Assembly: GCA_036268295.1 (NCBI GenBank)
Contig: DATAUK010000013.1
Span: 124,001 to 188,000 of the forward strand
Reading direction: 5' to 3'
From: DATAUK01 sp036268295
Lineage (GTDB): Bacteria > Actinomycetota > Actinomycetes > JAFAQI01
DNA: 64,000 bases
In this document: piece by piece, positions 8,784-16,728 of the stretch
How the letters are laid out: each line of letters starts with the position of its first letter
How positions within the stretch are numbered: the stretch's first letter is position 1
Translations under genes and position numbers: made by a program
Notes under the pieces: generated by a model
The model's database searches: none
What the model was told of the DNA's origin: nothing
What the model saw: the letters and a program-made list of their open reading frames with translations, nothing else

Positions 8784-8799
8784 TCGAACGTGCATTCGA
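8784..8799. promoter_or_regulatory. SOS box for the LysM gene
   Basis: TCGAAC-GTGC-ATTCGA matches 11 of 12 arm positions of the LexA consensus. It lies 17-32 nt downstream of the TATAAC box, where a bound repressor would block initiation or early elongation. Confidence 0.82.
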
Positions 8800-8812
8800 A
8801 GGGAAGACGACC

Positions 8813-9175
8813 ATGGCGAACTCGGCAGCCAGTGCGGCAGGCAGTGCGGCAGCCAGTGCAACAGTCCATGCAGTGCGGTTGCGGCTTACCCGGCGGGGTC
8901 GGCTGGTGCTGGTGGCGGCCGTGACGATGCTCACGGTGCTGGCAGGGCTGACGCTCGGGCTGGGCTCGAGCCTGGCCGCCAGCGGAGGCCCGGCGCCAGA
9001 TGCGGCGCGCCACACCGTGATCCTGGCGCCCGGACAGACGTTGTGGTCGCTTGCCACCCGAATCGCCCCGCACGACGACCCCCGTTTGGTGGTGGCCGAT
9101 ATCGAAGCACTCAACCACCTCACCGGCGCCCCGGTGCAGGCCGGACAGCGGCTGATCGTGCCGCAGATCAGCTGA
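8813..9175 (+). CDS. SOS-controlled LysM-domain membrane protein (cell-division inhibitor type)
   Basis: A 120-aa protein: an Ala/Ser-rich N-terminus, a basic patch RLTRRGR, one membrane segment (about residues 28-52) and an external LysM peptidoglycan-binding domain (HTVILAPGQTLWSLA to AGQRLIVPQ). Position and architecture match mycobacterial Rv2719c, which sits between lexA and nrdR, and functionally resemble YneA-type SOS division inhibitors; that role is inferred. The ATG at 8813 follows a GAAGGGAAG ribosome-binding site. An in-frame ATG at 8774 is 6 nt after the TATAAC box and could be a leaderless start giving 13 more residues; the SOS box would then be coding. Confidence 0.85.
   Translation: MANSAASAAGSAAASATVHAVRLRLTRRGRLVLVAAVTMLTVLAGLTLGLGSSLAASGGPAPDAARHTVILAPGQTLWSLATRIAPHDDPRLVVADIEALNHLTGAPVQAGQRLIVPQIS
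8824..8859 (+). repeat. three 12-bp tandem repeats in the LysM gene
   Basis: Three consecutive 12-bp units (8824, 8836, 8848) of the form GGCAG-C/G-CAGTGC encode the Ala/Ser/Gly N-terminal tail. The middle unit differs by one base. Confidence 0.85.
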
Positions 9176-9252
9176 CGCCGGCAGGCCCAGGAACACGCCG
9201 AGATGGCCGAAATGCTTGCGCGATTGCTCGCGAGGCCGTAACTTCGGCCCCC

Positions 9253-9296
9253 AACATCTTGTGTTACACCGGTGTAGTTCCATCCACAGGTTGTGG
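9253..9296. promoter_or_regulatory. tandem NrdR-type operators upstream of nrdR-nrdJ
   Basis: Dyad 1 is AACA-TCTTG-TGTT (9253-9265); its ATCTTGTGTT half resembles NrdR boxes of other actinobacteria. Dyad 2 is CCACA-GGT-TGTGG (9284-9296). Their centres are 31 bp apart, three helical turns, as known for paired NrdR boxes. Between them lies a perfect 12-bp palindrome TACACCGGTGTA (9265-9276). Several segments (ATCCACA, TGTGGAACA, GTCCACA) also resemble DnaA boxes. The rest of the 190-bp gap holds no gene. Confidence 0.6.
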
Positions 9297-9365
9297 AACA
9301 CCGGGTCCACAGGGTGTGCATAAGGGCGAATCGGCGGGAACCAGCCAGCAGGAGGTGACAAAGCG

Positions 9366-9854
9366 ATGCATTGTCCGTTCTGTCGCTACCCGGACTCCCG
9401 GGTCGTGGACTCGCGCGAGACCGACGACGGTGCGGCGATTCGCCGCCGCCGTTCCTGCCCGGAGTGCGGCCGGCGCTTCACCACGCTGGAAACCGCGAGC
9501 CTGAGCGTGGTCAAGCGCTCAGGAGCCTGTGAACCGTTCAGCCGGACCAAGGTCATCGACGGCGTCCGCAAGGCCTGCTCCGGCCGGCCGGTCGACGAGG
9601 ACGCGCTGGCCCGCCTAGGTCAGCGGGTCGAGGAGACGGTCCGAGCCAGCGGGGCCGCCGAGATCCCGGCCCATGAGGTGGGCCTGGCAATCCTCGAGCC
9701 GCTCTCCGAGCTCGACGAGATCGCCTACATCCGGTTCGCCAGCGTCTATCGCAACTTCGCCTCGCTCGATGACTTCGTGATCGAGGTCGCCGCGATTCGC
9801 GAGCAGGACAGCACCAAACCGGGACCAATCCCGGCCCTTCCAGCGTTGTACTAA
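9366..9854 (+). CDS. nrdR: transcriptional repressor NrdR
   Basis: A 162-aa ATP/dATP-sensing repressor of ribonucleotide reductase genes. It has an N-terminal zinc ribbon with CPFC (residues 3-6) and CPEC (31-34), then an ATP-cone from about residue 49 (VVKRSGACEPFSRTKV onward). The length is typical. The start ATG follows an AGGAGGTGACAAAGCG ribosome-binding region. It is followed 30 bp later by nrdJ, its expected target. The tandem dyads upstream suggest that it represses its own operon. Confidence 0.96.
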   Translation: MHCPFCRYPDSRVVDSRETDDGAAIRRRRSCPECGRRFTTLETASLSVVKRSGACEPFSRTKVIDGVRKACSGRPVDEDALARLGQRVEETVRASGAAEIPAHEVGLAILEPLSELDEIAYIRFASVYRNFASLDDFVIEVAAIREQDSTKPGPIPALPALY

Positions 9855-9884
9855 CCGAGCAAGATGAGCATCCGGAGGACACCT

Positions 9885-12710
9885 ATGACCGAGACGGTGA
9901 GCGGCGCGTCGCGCACGACCGGAGCCAGCCGGCGCCAGCGCGGCCTGCGGCTCGAGCGCGTTTTCACGCGCCCGGGCGTGCACCCCTATGACGAGGTCAC
10001 CTGGGAGCGTCGCGACGTCGTCATGACCAACTGGCGGGACGGGTCGATCAACTTCGAGCAGCGCGGGGTCGAGTTCCCCGACTCGTGGTCGGTCAACGCC
10101 GCCAACATCGTCACGACCAAGTACTTCCGCGGTGCGGTCAACACCGACGCCCGAGAGACCAGCCTTCGCCAGCTCATCGACCGGGTGGTCTCGACCTACC
10201 GCCGGGCCGGCGAGGACAACGGCTATTTCACATCCCCCGAAGACGCCGAGATCTTCGACCACGAGCTCACCCACATGCTGTTGCACCAGATCTTCAGCTT
10301 CAACTCACCGGTCTGGTTCAACGTCGGCACCTCGTCGCCGCAGCAGGTCTCGGCGTGCTTCATCCTCGCCGTCGACGACACGATGGACTCGATCCTGAAC
10401 TGGTACCGCGAAGAGGGACTGATCTTCAAGGGCGGCTCCGGCGCCGGGCTGAACCTGTCCCGGATCCGGTCGTCGAAGGAGCTGCTCTCATCCGGTGGCA
10501 CCGCGAGCGGGCCGGTCAGCTTCATGCGAGGCGCGGATGCCTCCGCCGGCACCATCAAGTCCGGCGGCGCCACCCGGCGGGCGGCGAAGATGGTCATCCT
10601 CGATGTCGACCACCCCGACATCGAGGAGTTCGTCGAGACCAAGGCTCGCGAGGAAGACAAGATCCGGGCGTTGCGTGACGCCGGATACGACATGGATCTC
10701 GGTGGCAAGGACATCGTGTCCGTGCAGTACCAGAACGCCAACAACTCGGTGCGGGTCAACGACGAGTTCATGGGGGCGCTCGAGCAGGGTGCGCCGTTCG
10801 GCCTTCGCGCCCGGGGCACCGGCGAGGTCATCGAGACCGTCGACGCCAAGGAATTGTTCGGCAAGATCGCGCAGGCCGCCTGGGCGTGTGCCGACCCCGG
10901 CATCCAGTACGACGACACGATCAATGACTGGCACACCACGCCGGAAACCGGACGAATCACCGCATCTAACCCGTGCAGTGAATATATGCATCTAGATAAC
11001 TCATCTTGTAATCTTGCTTCACTTAACCTACTGAAGTTCCTCGGCAGCGACGACCAGTTCGACGCCGTGAAGTTCGCCAAGTCCGTCGAGCTGATCATCA
11101 CCGCGATGGACATCTCGATCTGCTTCGCCGACTTCCCGACCGAGGCCATCGGCGACACGACCCGCGCCTACCGCCAGCTCGGCATCGGCTACGCCAACCT
11201 CGGTGCGCTGTTGATGGCGACCGGCCACGCCTACGACAGCGCCGGCGGTCGCAGCCTGGCTGCCGCGATCACCTCGTTGATGACCGGCACGGCGTACAAA
11301 CGATCGGCAGAGCTGGCCGGTGTGGTCGGTTCCTATGACGGCTACGCCCGCAATGCCGAGGCGCACAAGCGCGTGATGCGCAAGCACGCCGCGGCCAACG
11401 ACGAGGTGCGCCCGATCGACGCAGACGCGGCCCGCGTCCTGCACGTCGCGACCAAGGCGTGGCAGGAGTGCCTGGCGATCGGGGAGAAGAACGGCTGGCG
11501 AAATGCCCAAGCCTCAGTACTCGCGCCAACTGGGACAATTGGGCTCATGATGGACTGCGACACCACCGGGATCGAGCCGGATCTGGCGCTGGTGAAGTTC
11601 AAGAAGCTGGTCGGCGGCGGCTCGATGCAGATCGTCAACCAGACCATCCCGCGGGCGCTGACCAAGCTGGGTTATGAGAACGAGCGCGCCGAGGCGATCG
11701 TCGAGCACATCGCTGAGCACGGCAACATCGTCGATGCGCCCGGTCTCAAACCCGAGCACTACGAGGTCTTCGACTGCGCGATGGGCGAGCGCTCGATCTC
11801 CGCGATGGGCCACGTCAGGATGATGGCCGCCACCCAGCCGTTCATCTCCGGCGCGATCTCCAAGACCGTCAACATGCCGGAGTCGGCAACCGTCGAAGAG
11901 GTTGCGGACGTCTACTACCAGGGCTGGAAGCTCGGGTTGAAGGCACTCGCGATCTATCGCGACAACTGCAAGGTCGGCCAGCCGCTGACCGATGCTCGCG
12001 CCAAGACCGTCGCTGCGCCGGCCGATGCCGGCGATCACCGGCTGGTTCGCCGCCGCCTGCCGCGCAAACGGCCGAGCCAGACGGTGTCGTTCTCGGTGGC
12101 GGGCGCCGAGGGTTATATGACCGCCGGCTCCTACCCGGACGACGGGCTCGGCGAGGTATTCCTCAAGCTCGGCAAGCAGGGTTCGACCCTGGCCGGCGTG
12201 ATGGACGCGTTCTCGATCGCGATCTCGATCGCGCTGCAGTACGGCGTGCCGCTGGAGACCTACGTCCAGAAGTTCACCAACATGCGATTCGAGCCGGCCG
12301 GCATGACCGACGACCCGGACATCCGGATGGCGCAGTCGGTGATGGACTACATCTTCCGTCGCCTCGCGCTCGATTACCTGCCGCAGGAGACCCGCGCCGA
12401 GCTCGGCATCCACACCGCCGAGGAGCGGGCTGCGACGGTGGCGGCATCGTCGTACGGTTCGGCGCCGGCCGCACCCGCGGTCGACGACGACGAGGAGCTC
12501 GACGTCGAAGCGATGCGCGGCAGCGTCCCGGTCGAGGCAGCACACGCGGCGCCGGCACCGGTCGAGGTCCGGTCCTCGACCGAGCTGATCGAAGCCCAGC
12601 AAGGAACGGCAGCCGACGCTCCGCTCTGCTTGAGCTGCGGCGTGAAAATGCGCCCGGCCGGGTCCTGCTACGTCTGCGAGTCCTGTGGCTCGACGAGTGG
12701 CTGTAGCTGA
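9885..12710 (+). CDS. nrdJ: adenosylcobalamin-dependent (class II) ribonucleotide reductase
   Basis: A 941-aa enzyme reducing ribonucleotides to deoxyribonucleotides with coenzyme B12, independent of oxygen. Family motifs include FNSPVWFNVG, KGGSGAGLNLS, the active-site SNPCSEYMHLDNSSC block (Cys at residue 364) and APTGTIGLMMDCD. The C-terminus is a Cys-rich zinc-ribbon/redox tail (CLSCGVKMR, CYVCESCG). The ATG at 9885 is preferred over 9864 because TCCGGAGGACACCT is an ideal ribosome-binding site. Two stretches (10962-11036 and 11499-11546) use A/T-ending codons unlike the rest of the gene. The last codons and stop lie inside a palindromic repeat element. No intein is present. Confidence 0.97.
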   Translation: MTETVSGASRTTGASRRQRGLRLERVFTRPGVHPYDEVTWERRDVVMTNWRDGSINFEQRGVEFPDSWSVNAANIVTTKYFRGAVNTDARETSLRQLIDRVVSTYRRAGEDNGYFTSPEDAEIFDHELTHMLLHQIFSFNSPVWFNVGTSSPQQVSACFILAVDDTMDSILNWYREEGLIFKGGSGAGLNLSRIRSSKELLSSGGTASGPVSFMRGADASAGTIKSGGATRRAAKMVILDVDHPDIEEFVETKAREEDKIRALRDAGYDMDLGGKDIVSVQYQNANNSVRVNDEFMGALEQGAPFGLRARGTGEVIETVDAKELFGKIAQAAWACADPGIQYDDTINDWHTTPETGRITASNPCSEYMHLDNSSCNLASLNLLKFLGSDDQFDAVKFAKSVELIITAMDISICFADFPTEAIGDTTRAYRQLGIGYANLGALLMATGHAYDSAGGRSLAAAITSLMTGTAYKRSAELAGVVGSYDGYARNAEAHKRVMRKHAAANDEVRPIDADAARVLHVATKAWQECLAIGEKNGWRNAQASVLAPTGTIGLMMDCDTTGIEPDLALVKFKKLVGGGSMQIVNQTIPRALTKLGYENERAEAIVEHIAEHGNIVDAPGLKPEHYEVFDCAMGERSISAMGHVRMMAATQPFISGAISKTVNMPESATVEEVADVYYQGWKLGLKALAIYRDNCKVGQPLTDARAKTVAAPADAGDHRLVRRRLPRKRPSQTVSFSVAGAEGYMTAGSYPDDGLGEVFLKLGKQGSTLAGVMDAFSIAISIALQYGVPLETYVQKFTNMRFEPAGMTDDPDIRMAQSVMDYIFRRLALDYLPQETRAELGIHTAEERAATVAASSYGSAPAAPAVDDDEELDVEAMRGSVPVEAAHAAPAPVEVRSSTELIEAQQGTAADAPLCLSCGVKMRPAGSCYVCESCGSTSGCS

Positions 12711-12892
12711 CGTGGACGGCGTTCTCGGTTGCTTGCGTGCTAGCGCACGCGGCGCTCCCTGCGGCCTTGTCCACGCCAGCTACAGTCACTCGTCCTGTGG
12801 CTGTAGCTGAGGTGGACGGCGTTCTCGGTTGCTTGCGTGCTAGCGCACGCGGCGCTCCCTGCGGCCTTGTCCACGCCAGCCACAGTCACTCG
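12695..12892. repeat. 100-bp tandem palindromic repeat (two units) overlapping the nrdJ 3' end
   Basis: Two units with an exact 100-bp period (12695-12792 and ~12797-12892) differ at only about two bases over ~95. Each unit is an imperfect inverted repeat: in unit 1 the outer arms 12695-12717 and 12769-12791 pair at 21 of 23 positions. An inner hairpin GCGTGC-tagc-GCACGC sits in the loop. The first unit contains the last four sense codons and the stop of nrdJ. It may act as a terminator, or be a non-autonomous repetitive palindrome. No transposase gene is present. Confidence 0.9.
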
Positions 12893-12918
12893 TTCACAGC
12901 TGATCACGGCTGACGTTC

Positions 12919-14568
12919 GTGCCTGAGCGCGAGCTGTTCTTCTTTAACGGCAGCGTTTTTGACGGGTGGCGGTTTCTTCCGGCGGGCACGGGGGTGCTGG
13001 TTCGGGACGGGCGGGTTGTGACCGTCGGCGACGACAAGCCGCCGGTGTCGGCGGAGCCGGTCGATCTCGGCGGCGGCACGTTGGTGCCTGGCTTCATCGA
13101 CGCCCATGCCCATCCGGTGTTCGCCGGAAACCAGCTACGGCACTGCGATCTGCGAAGCGCCGATGATGCGGCCGGCTACGTCGCGCTGGTGGCCACCTAC
13201 GCCCGCCAACATCCGGAGCAGGCCTGGATCACCGGCGGCGGCTGGTCGATGGACGCCTTCACCGGTGGCTTGCCACACCGGGAGCTGCTCGACGCGGTCG
13301 TCCCTGATCGACCGGTTTTCCTGCCCAACCGCGACGGCCACGGTGCGTGGGTCAACAGCCGGGCGCTCGAGCTCGCCGGGATCGACCGGGCAACGCCGAA
13401 CCCGCCGGACGGCCGGATCGAACGCGACCAGCTGGGCAACCCGACCGGCATGCTGCAGGAAGGTGCGACGACGCTGGTGGGCCGGCTGTTGCCGGCCGTC
13501 ACCGCGCAGGGATGGTACGACGCACTGCTCACCGCTCAGCGCCACCTCCTGAGCTTCGGCATCACCGGCTGGCAGGACGCGATCGTCGGCGACTACCTCG
13601 ACGGCGCCGACCCGCTGCCGGCCTATCTTCGCGCCGCCGATGACGGCTCGCTGGCCGCGACCGTGGTCGGGGCGCTGTGGTGGGACCGCGACCGCGGCGT
13701 TGACCAGGTCCCCGAGCTGATCGAGCGGCGGGACCGTTGGCGCGGCGATCGGTTTCGGGCCAGCAGCGTGAAGATGATGCTCGACGGCGTCGCTGAGAAT
13801 CACACCGCCTCGATGCTCGAGCCATACCTCGGCCACGACGAGTGCACCGGGGACCACCGCGGGCTCGACTTCATCGATCCTGACGAGCTGCCCGGCTATG
13901 TGAGCCGGCTCGACCGGGAAGGCTTCCAGGTCCACTTCCACGCCCTCGGTGACCGCGCCGTACGCAATGCCCTCGACGCGGTGCAGGCGGCTCGCCGCTC
14001 CAGCGGCTCGACCGGGCGCCGCCACCACCTTGCCCACCTGCAGGTCGTGCATCCCGAGGACATCCCGCGGTTCGCCGAGCTGTCCGCGACCGCCAACCTG
14101 CAGGCGCTGTGGGCGGCCCACGAGCCTCAGATGGATGACTACACGATCCCGTTCCTCGGCGACCGGCGCTCCAACTGGCAATATCCGTTCCGGTCATTGC
14201 TGGCTTCCGGTGCGCCGATGTGCGGCGGCAGTGACTGGCCGGTCAGCAGCCCCGACCCGATCCTCGGCATCCACGTCGCGGTCAACCGCGCGCTGCCGGT
14301 CGAGGCCGGCGGCTGCGGCGGCGACGCCTTCATCGCCGAGCAGTCGATCGAGCTCGCGTCGATGCTCGCGGCCTACACCTCCGGCAGTGCCGCGGTGAAT
14401 GGCGTCGAGGATCGCCAAGGCTCGATCCGCGCCGGCATGGATGCCGACTTCGCCGTGATCGACGCCGATCTGGCTCACCTCGACGCCGGCGACATCTGGC
14501 GAGCCTCGGTCCGCCAGACCTGGCTGCGCGGTGACCTCGGCTACTCCGCCGACGTCGGCGCGGCGTAG
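12919..14568 (+). CDS. YtcJ-like metal-dependent amidohydrolase
   Basis: A 549-aa member of the amidohydrolase superfamily (Amidohydro_3 / YtcJ). Visible metal-site motifs: DAHAHP near residue 60, HFHALGDRAV, HLAHLQVV and GGSDWPVSSPDP with the catalytic Asp. Such enzymes hydrolyse amides or carbamates, but substrates are largely unknown. Length and order of motifs are normal. The GTG at 12919 gives the usual short beta-strand entry; no clear Shine-Dalgarno or TANNNT box is seen. It is the first gene after the tandem palindromic element and is followed 9 bp later by a VOC protein. Confidence 0.88.
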   Translation: MPERELFFFNGSVFDGWRFLPAGTGVLVRDGRVVTVGDDKPPVSAEPVDLGGGTLVPGFIDAHAHPVFAGNQLRHCDLRSADDAAGYVALVATYARQHPEQAWITGGGWSMDAFTGGLPHRELLDAVVPDRPVFLPNRDGHGAWVNSRALELAGIDRATPNPPDGRIERDQLGNPTGMLQEGATTLVGRLLPAVTAQGWYDALLTAQRHLLSFGITGWQDAIVGDYLDGADPLPAYLRAADDGSLAATVVGALWWDRDRGVDQVPELIERRDRWRGDRFRASSVKMMLDGVAENHTASMLEPYLGHDECTGDHRGLDFIDPDELPGYVSRLDREGFQVHFHALGDRAVRNALDAVQAARRSSGSTGRRHHLAHLQVVHPEDIPRFAELSATANLQALWAAHEPQMDDYTIPFLGDRRSNWQYPFRSLLASGAPMCGGSDWPVSSPDPILGIHVAVNRALPVEAGGCGGDAFIAEQSIELASMLAAYTSGSAAVNGVEDRQGSIRAGMDADFAVIDADLAHLDAGDIWRASVRQTWLRGDLGYSADVGAA

Positions 14569-14571
14569 ATT
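14566..14571 (+). promoter_or_regulatory. -10 box (TAGATT) for a leaderless VOC gene
   Basis: The TAG stop codon of the amidohydrolase forms the first half of a TANNNT box ending 6 nt before the next ATG. Confidence 0.45.
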
Positions 14572-14577
14572 TCGAAC

Positions 14578-15171
14578 ATGGCCGACGCAGCGGATCACGT
14601 TCATTGGCGGGGCGTTCACCACCTTGCTCTGATTACCCCCGACATGGACGCAACCGTCCGGTTCTGGCACGGCGTCATCGGGGCGCGGCTGGTGACGACA
14701 CTGGCGACGCCGGCGTTCCGCCACTACTTCTTCGAGGTCGCGCCGGGCAACACGGTCGCGTTCTTCGAATACATCGGGCAGCCGCTCGCGACCTACTCCA
14801 AACCGGCCGGGGTGCCGTACGAGAAGGCCTCGCAGTTCGACCATCTGTCGATGAACCTGGCCGACGAAGAGGCACTGCTGCGGCTGCGGGATCGGCTCAA
14901 GAGTCACGACTGCGAGGTCACCGACGTGGTCGACCACGGCTTCCTGCGCTCGATCTATTTCAGCGACAACAACGGCATCGCGTTGGAGGCGTCATGGTGG
15001 GTCGTCGACCCGACCGGGCGGCCCGTCGACTACGGCGACGACCGGTTGTTCGCTGATGCCGACCCGGTGCCGGCGGTGCAGGAGCTGCGGGCCAACGGCC
15101 GGCTCGACTACACCGTGACCACCGTCCTCGCCGACGGCATCATCGAGGACATCTACCGGACGAATCCCTAG
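14578..15171 (+). CDS. VOC-family (glyoxalase/dioxygenase fold) protein
   Basis: A 197-aa vicinal-oxygen-chelate protein. The opening HWRGVHHLALITPDMDATV with a metal-type His, the FDHLSMNL second His motif and a later GIALEA Glu strand give the two beta-alpha-beta-beta-beta modules of the fold. Members include glyoxalases, ring-cleaving dioxygenases and resistance proteins; the sequence does not pick one. It lies between an amidohydrolase and an acyl-CoA ligase on the same strand, which may point to a small catabolic group. The ATG at 14578 is supported by the leaderless -10 box. Confidence 0.82.
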   Translation: MADAADHVHWRGVHHLALITPDMDATVRFWHGVIGARLVTTLATPAFRHYFFEVAPGNTVAFFEYIGQPLATYSKPAGVPYEKASQFDHLSMNLADEEALLRLRDRLKSHDCEVTDVVDHGFLRSIYFSDNNGIALEASWWVVDPTGRPVDYGDDRLFADADPVPAVQELRANGRLDYTVTTVLADGIIEDIYRTNP

Positions 15172-15202
15172 ACCCGCCAACGATTCGATACGGACCCACC
15201 AC

Positions 15203-16720
15203 GTGCACCGCACCATTGCCGGCGTGCTCGCCGGCGCTGCGCAGGACCATGGCGACCGGATCTGGCTTCGCACCGACGACGGCCAGCTCAGCTTCGCCGC
15301 CGCGGCGAGCCAGGTCGGTCGCATCGCGTCCCGGCTTCGTGACGCCGGCGTCGGCGCCGGCGACCGGGTCGTCGTCACCACCCGAAACACCCCGCCGTAC
15401 CTGCTGAGCTGGCTCGCGGTCTGCAGCCTTGGTGCAGTGGCGGTGCCGACCAACCCGGCCGCGACGACACCGGAGTTCGAGTCGCTGGTCGGTCAGGTGC
15501 GGCCGAGCCTCGTCGTCTCCGACCCGAAGCTGTTCGCCGGCACCGACCGGCTCGCTGTCGATCGGCTCGATGTCGGCGAGCTGGTCGGGGACTGGCGCGA
15601 GACCCTCGATGCTTCCGCATGGCCGGTGCCGCAGGGCACCGAGCCAGGCGATCTTGCAGTGCTGATCCCGACCTCGGGAACCACCGGGCGTTCGAAGCTG
15701 GTGATGCAAGCCCACCGGGCATATGCGATGTCAGGCGAGGGCTTTCCGTTCTGGATGGAGCTCGGGCCCGAGGACCGGCTGATGACCTCGCTGCCACTGT
15801 TCCACATCAACGGCCCGGCCTACTCCGTCATGGGCTCGCTCGCTTGCGGGGCGGGTCTGGTGCTGCTCGCGCGGTTCTCGGCGCATGACTATCTCGCGGC
15901 CGCCCGCCGTCACGGCGCGACCGAGTTCAACGCGATCGGCGCGATGCTCGAGATCCTGATGCGCCAGCCCGAGCGCGACGACGACGCCGACAACCCGCTG
16001 CGGCTGTGTTACACCGGTCCCTCGCCGGCCCGCGAATGGCAGCAGGCGTTCGAGGCCCGATTCGGGCTGCGGGTCGTGTGCGGCTACGCGATGTCGGAGT
16101 CGCCGTACGGCCTGATCTGGGCGCACGGCACCCGCCCGTTCGGCACCCTCGGAAGTGTGCGCCAGCACCCGAGCCTCGGCACCGTCAACGAGGCGAGGGT
16201 CCTCGACGAGGACCGTGCCGTCGTCGCGGTCGGTGGCACTGGCGAGCTGCAGCTGCGCAACCCGACCCTCACCCTGGGCTACTTCGAGATGCCGGAGGAG
16301 ACCGAGGCGGCGATCGTCGACGGCTGGCTGAACACCGGGGATCTGGTCACCGTGAACGACGACGGGACCTACACCTTCGTGGCGCGCAAGAAGGAGGTGC
16401 TGCGCCGCCGCGGCGAGAACCTTTCGCCGGCCGAGGTCGAGGACGCGATCCTCGCTCATCCGGACGTGGTCGAGTGCGCGGTGGTCGGGGTGCCGTCGGA
16501 GCTGTCCGAGGAGGAGGTCAAGGCGTTCGTCGTCATGGCGCCGGGCAAGCCGGCGGACTTCGAGGCACTCCGGCAATGGGCGGCCGAGCGGCTCACCGCG
16601 TTCAAGGTGCCGCGATTCTGGCAGGCGCTCGATGTGCTGCCGCGGACCCCGACCGCACGGGTGGCAAAGCATCAGCTGCCGATCGGGCATCCGCCCGAGG
16701 AGTACGACGCGCAGGGCTGA
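15203..16720 (+). CDS. class I adenylate-forming acyl-CoA ligase
   Basis: A 505-aa AMP-binding ligase that activates a carboxylic acid as the acyl-adenylate and transfers it to CoA. Motifs: the P-loop LIPTSGTTGRSKLV, substrate-pocket GYAMSESPYGL, NTGDLVTVNDDGTYTFVARK with the ATP-binding Asp, the hinge RRGENLSPAEVE, and the catalytic Lys near the end (PTARVAKHQL). General appearance is closest to crotonobetaine/carnitine-CoA-ligase-like enzymes, but the substrate is uncertain. The GTG at 15203 starts directly at the conserved TIAGVL helix. Its stop is 8 bp from that of the convergent PAP2 gene. Confidence 0.93.
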   Translation: MHRTIAGVLAGAAQDHGDRIWLRTDDGQLSFAAAASQVGRIASRLRDAGVGAGDRVVVTTRNTPPYLLSWLAVCSLGAVAVPTNPAATTPEFESLVGQVRPSLVVSDPKLFAGTDRLAVDRLDVGELVGDWRETLDASAWPVPQGTEPGDLAVLIPTSGTTGRSKLVMQAHRAYAMSGEGFPFWMELGPEDRLMTSLPLFHINGPAYSVMGSLACGAGLVLLARFSAHDYLAAARRHGATEFNAIGAMLEILMRQPERDDDADNPLRLCYTGPSPAREWQQAFEARFGLRVVCGYAMSESPYGLIWAHGTRPFGTLGSVRQHPSLGTVNEARVLDEDRAVVAVGGTGELQLRNPTLTLGYFEMPEETEAAIVDGWLNTGDLVTVNDDGTYTFVARKKEVLRRRGENLSPAEVEDAILAHPDVVECAVVGVPSELSEEEVKAFVVMAPGKPADFEALRQWAAERLTAFKVPRFWQALDVLPRTPTARVAKHQLPIGHPPEEYDAQG

Positions 16721-16728
16721 CGCTGCCG

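Noticed and set aside
9885..12710. Intein inside nrdJ
   Set aside because: The protein is normal length and continuous over both intein-prone motifs; only the unusual codons remain.
12695..12892. CRISPR array
   Set aside because: Only two long tandem units with no spacers and internal dyad symmetry.
12919..16720. Natural-product gene cluster (amidohydrolase, VOC protein, acyl-CoA ligase)
   Set aside because: No PKS, NRPS, carrier protein or tailoring set; three single enzymes are not enough.
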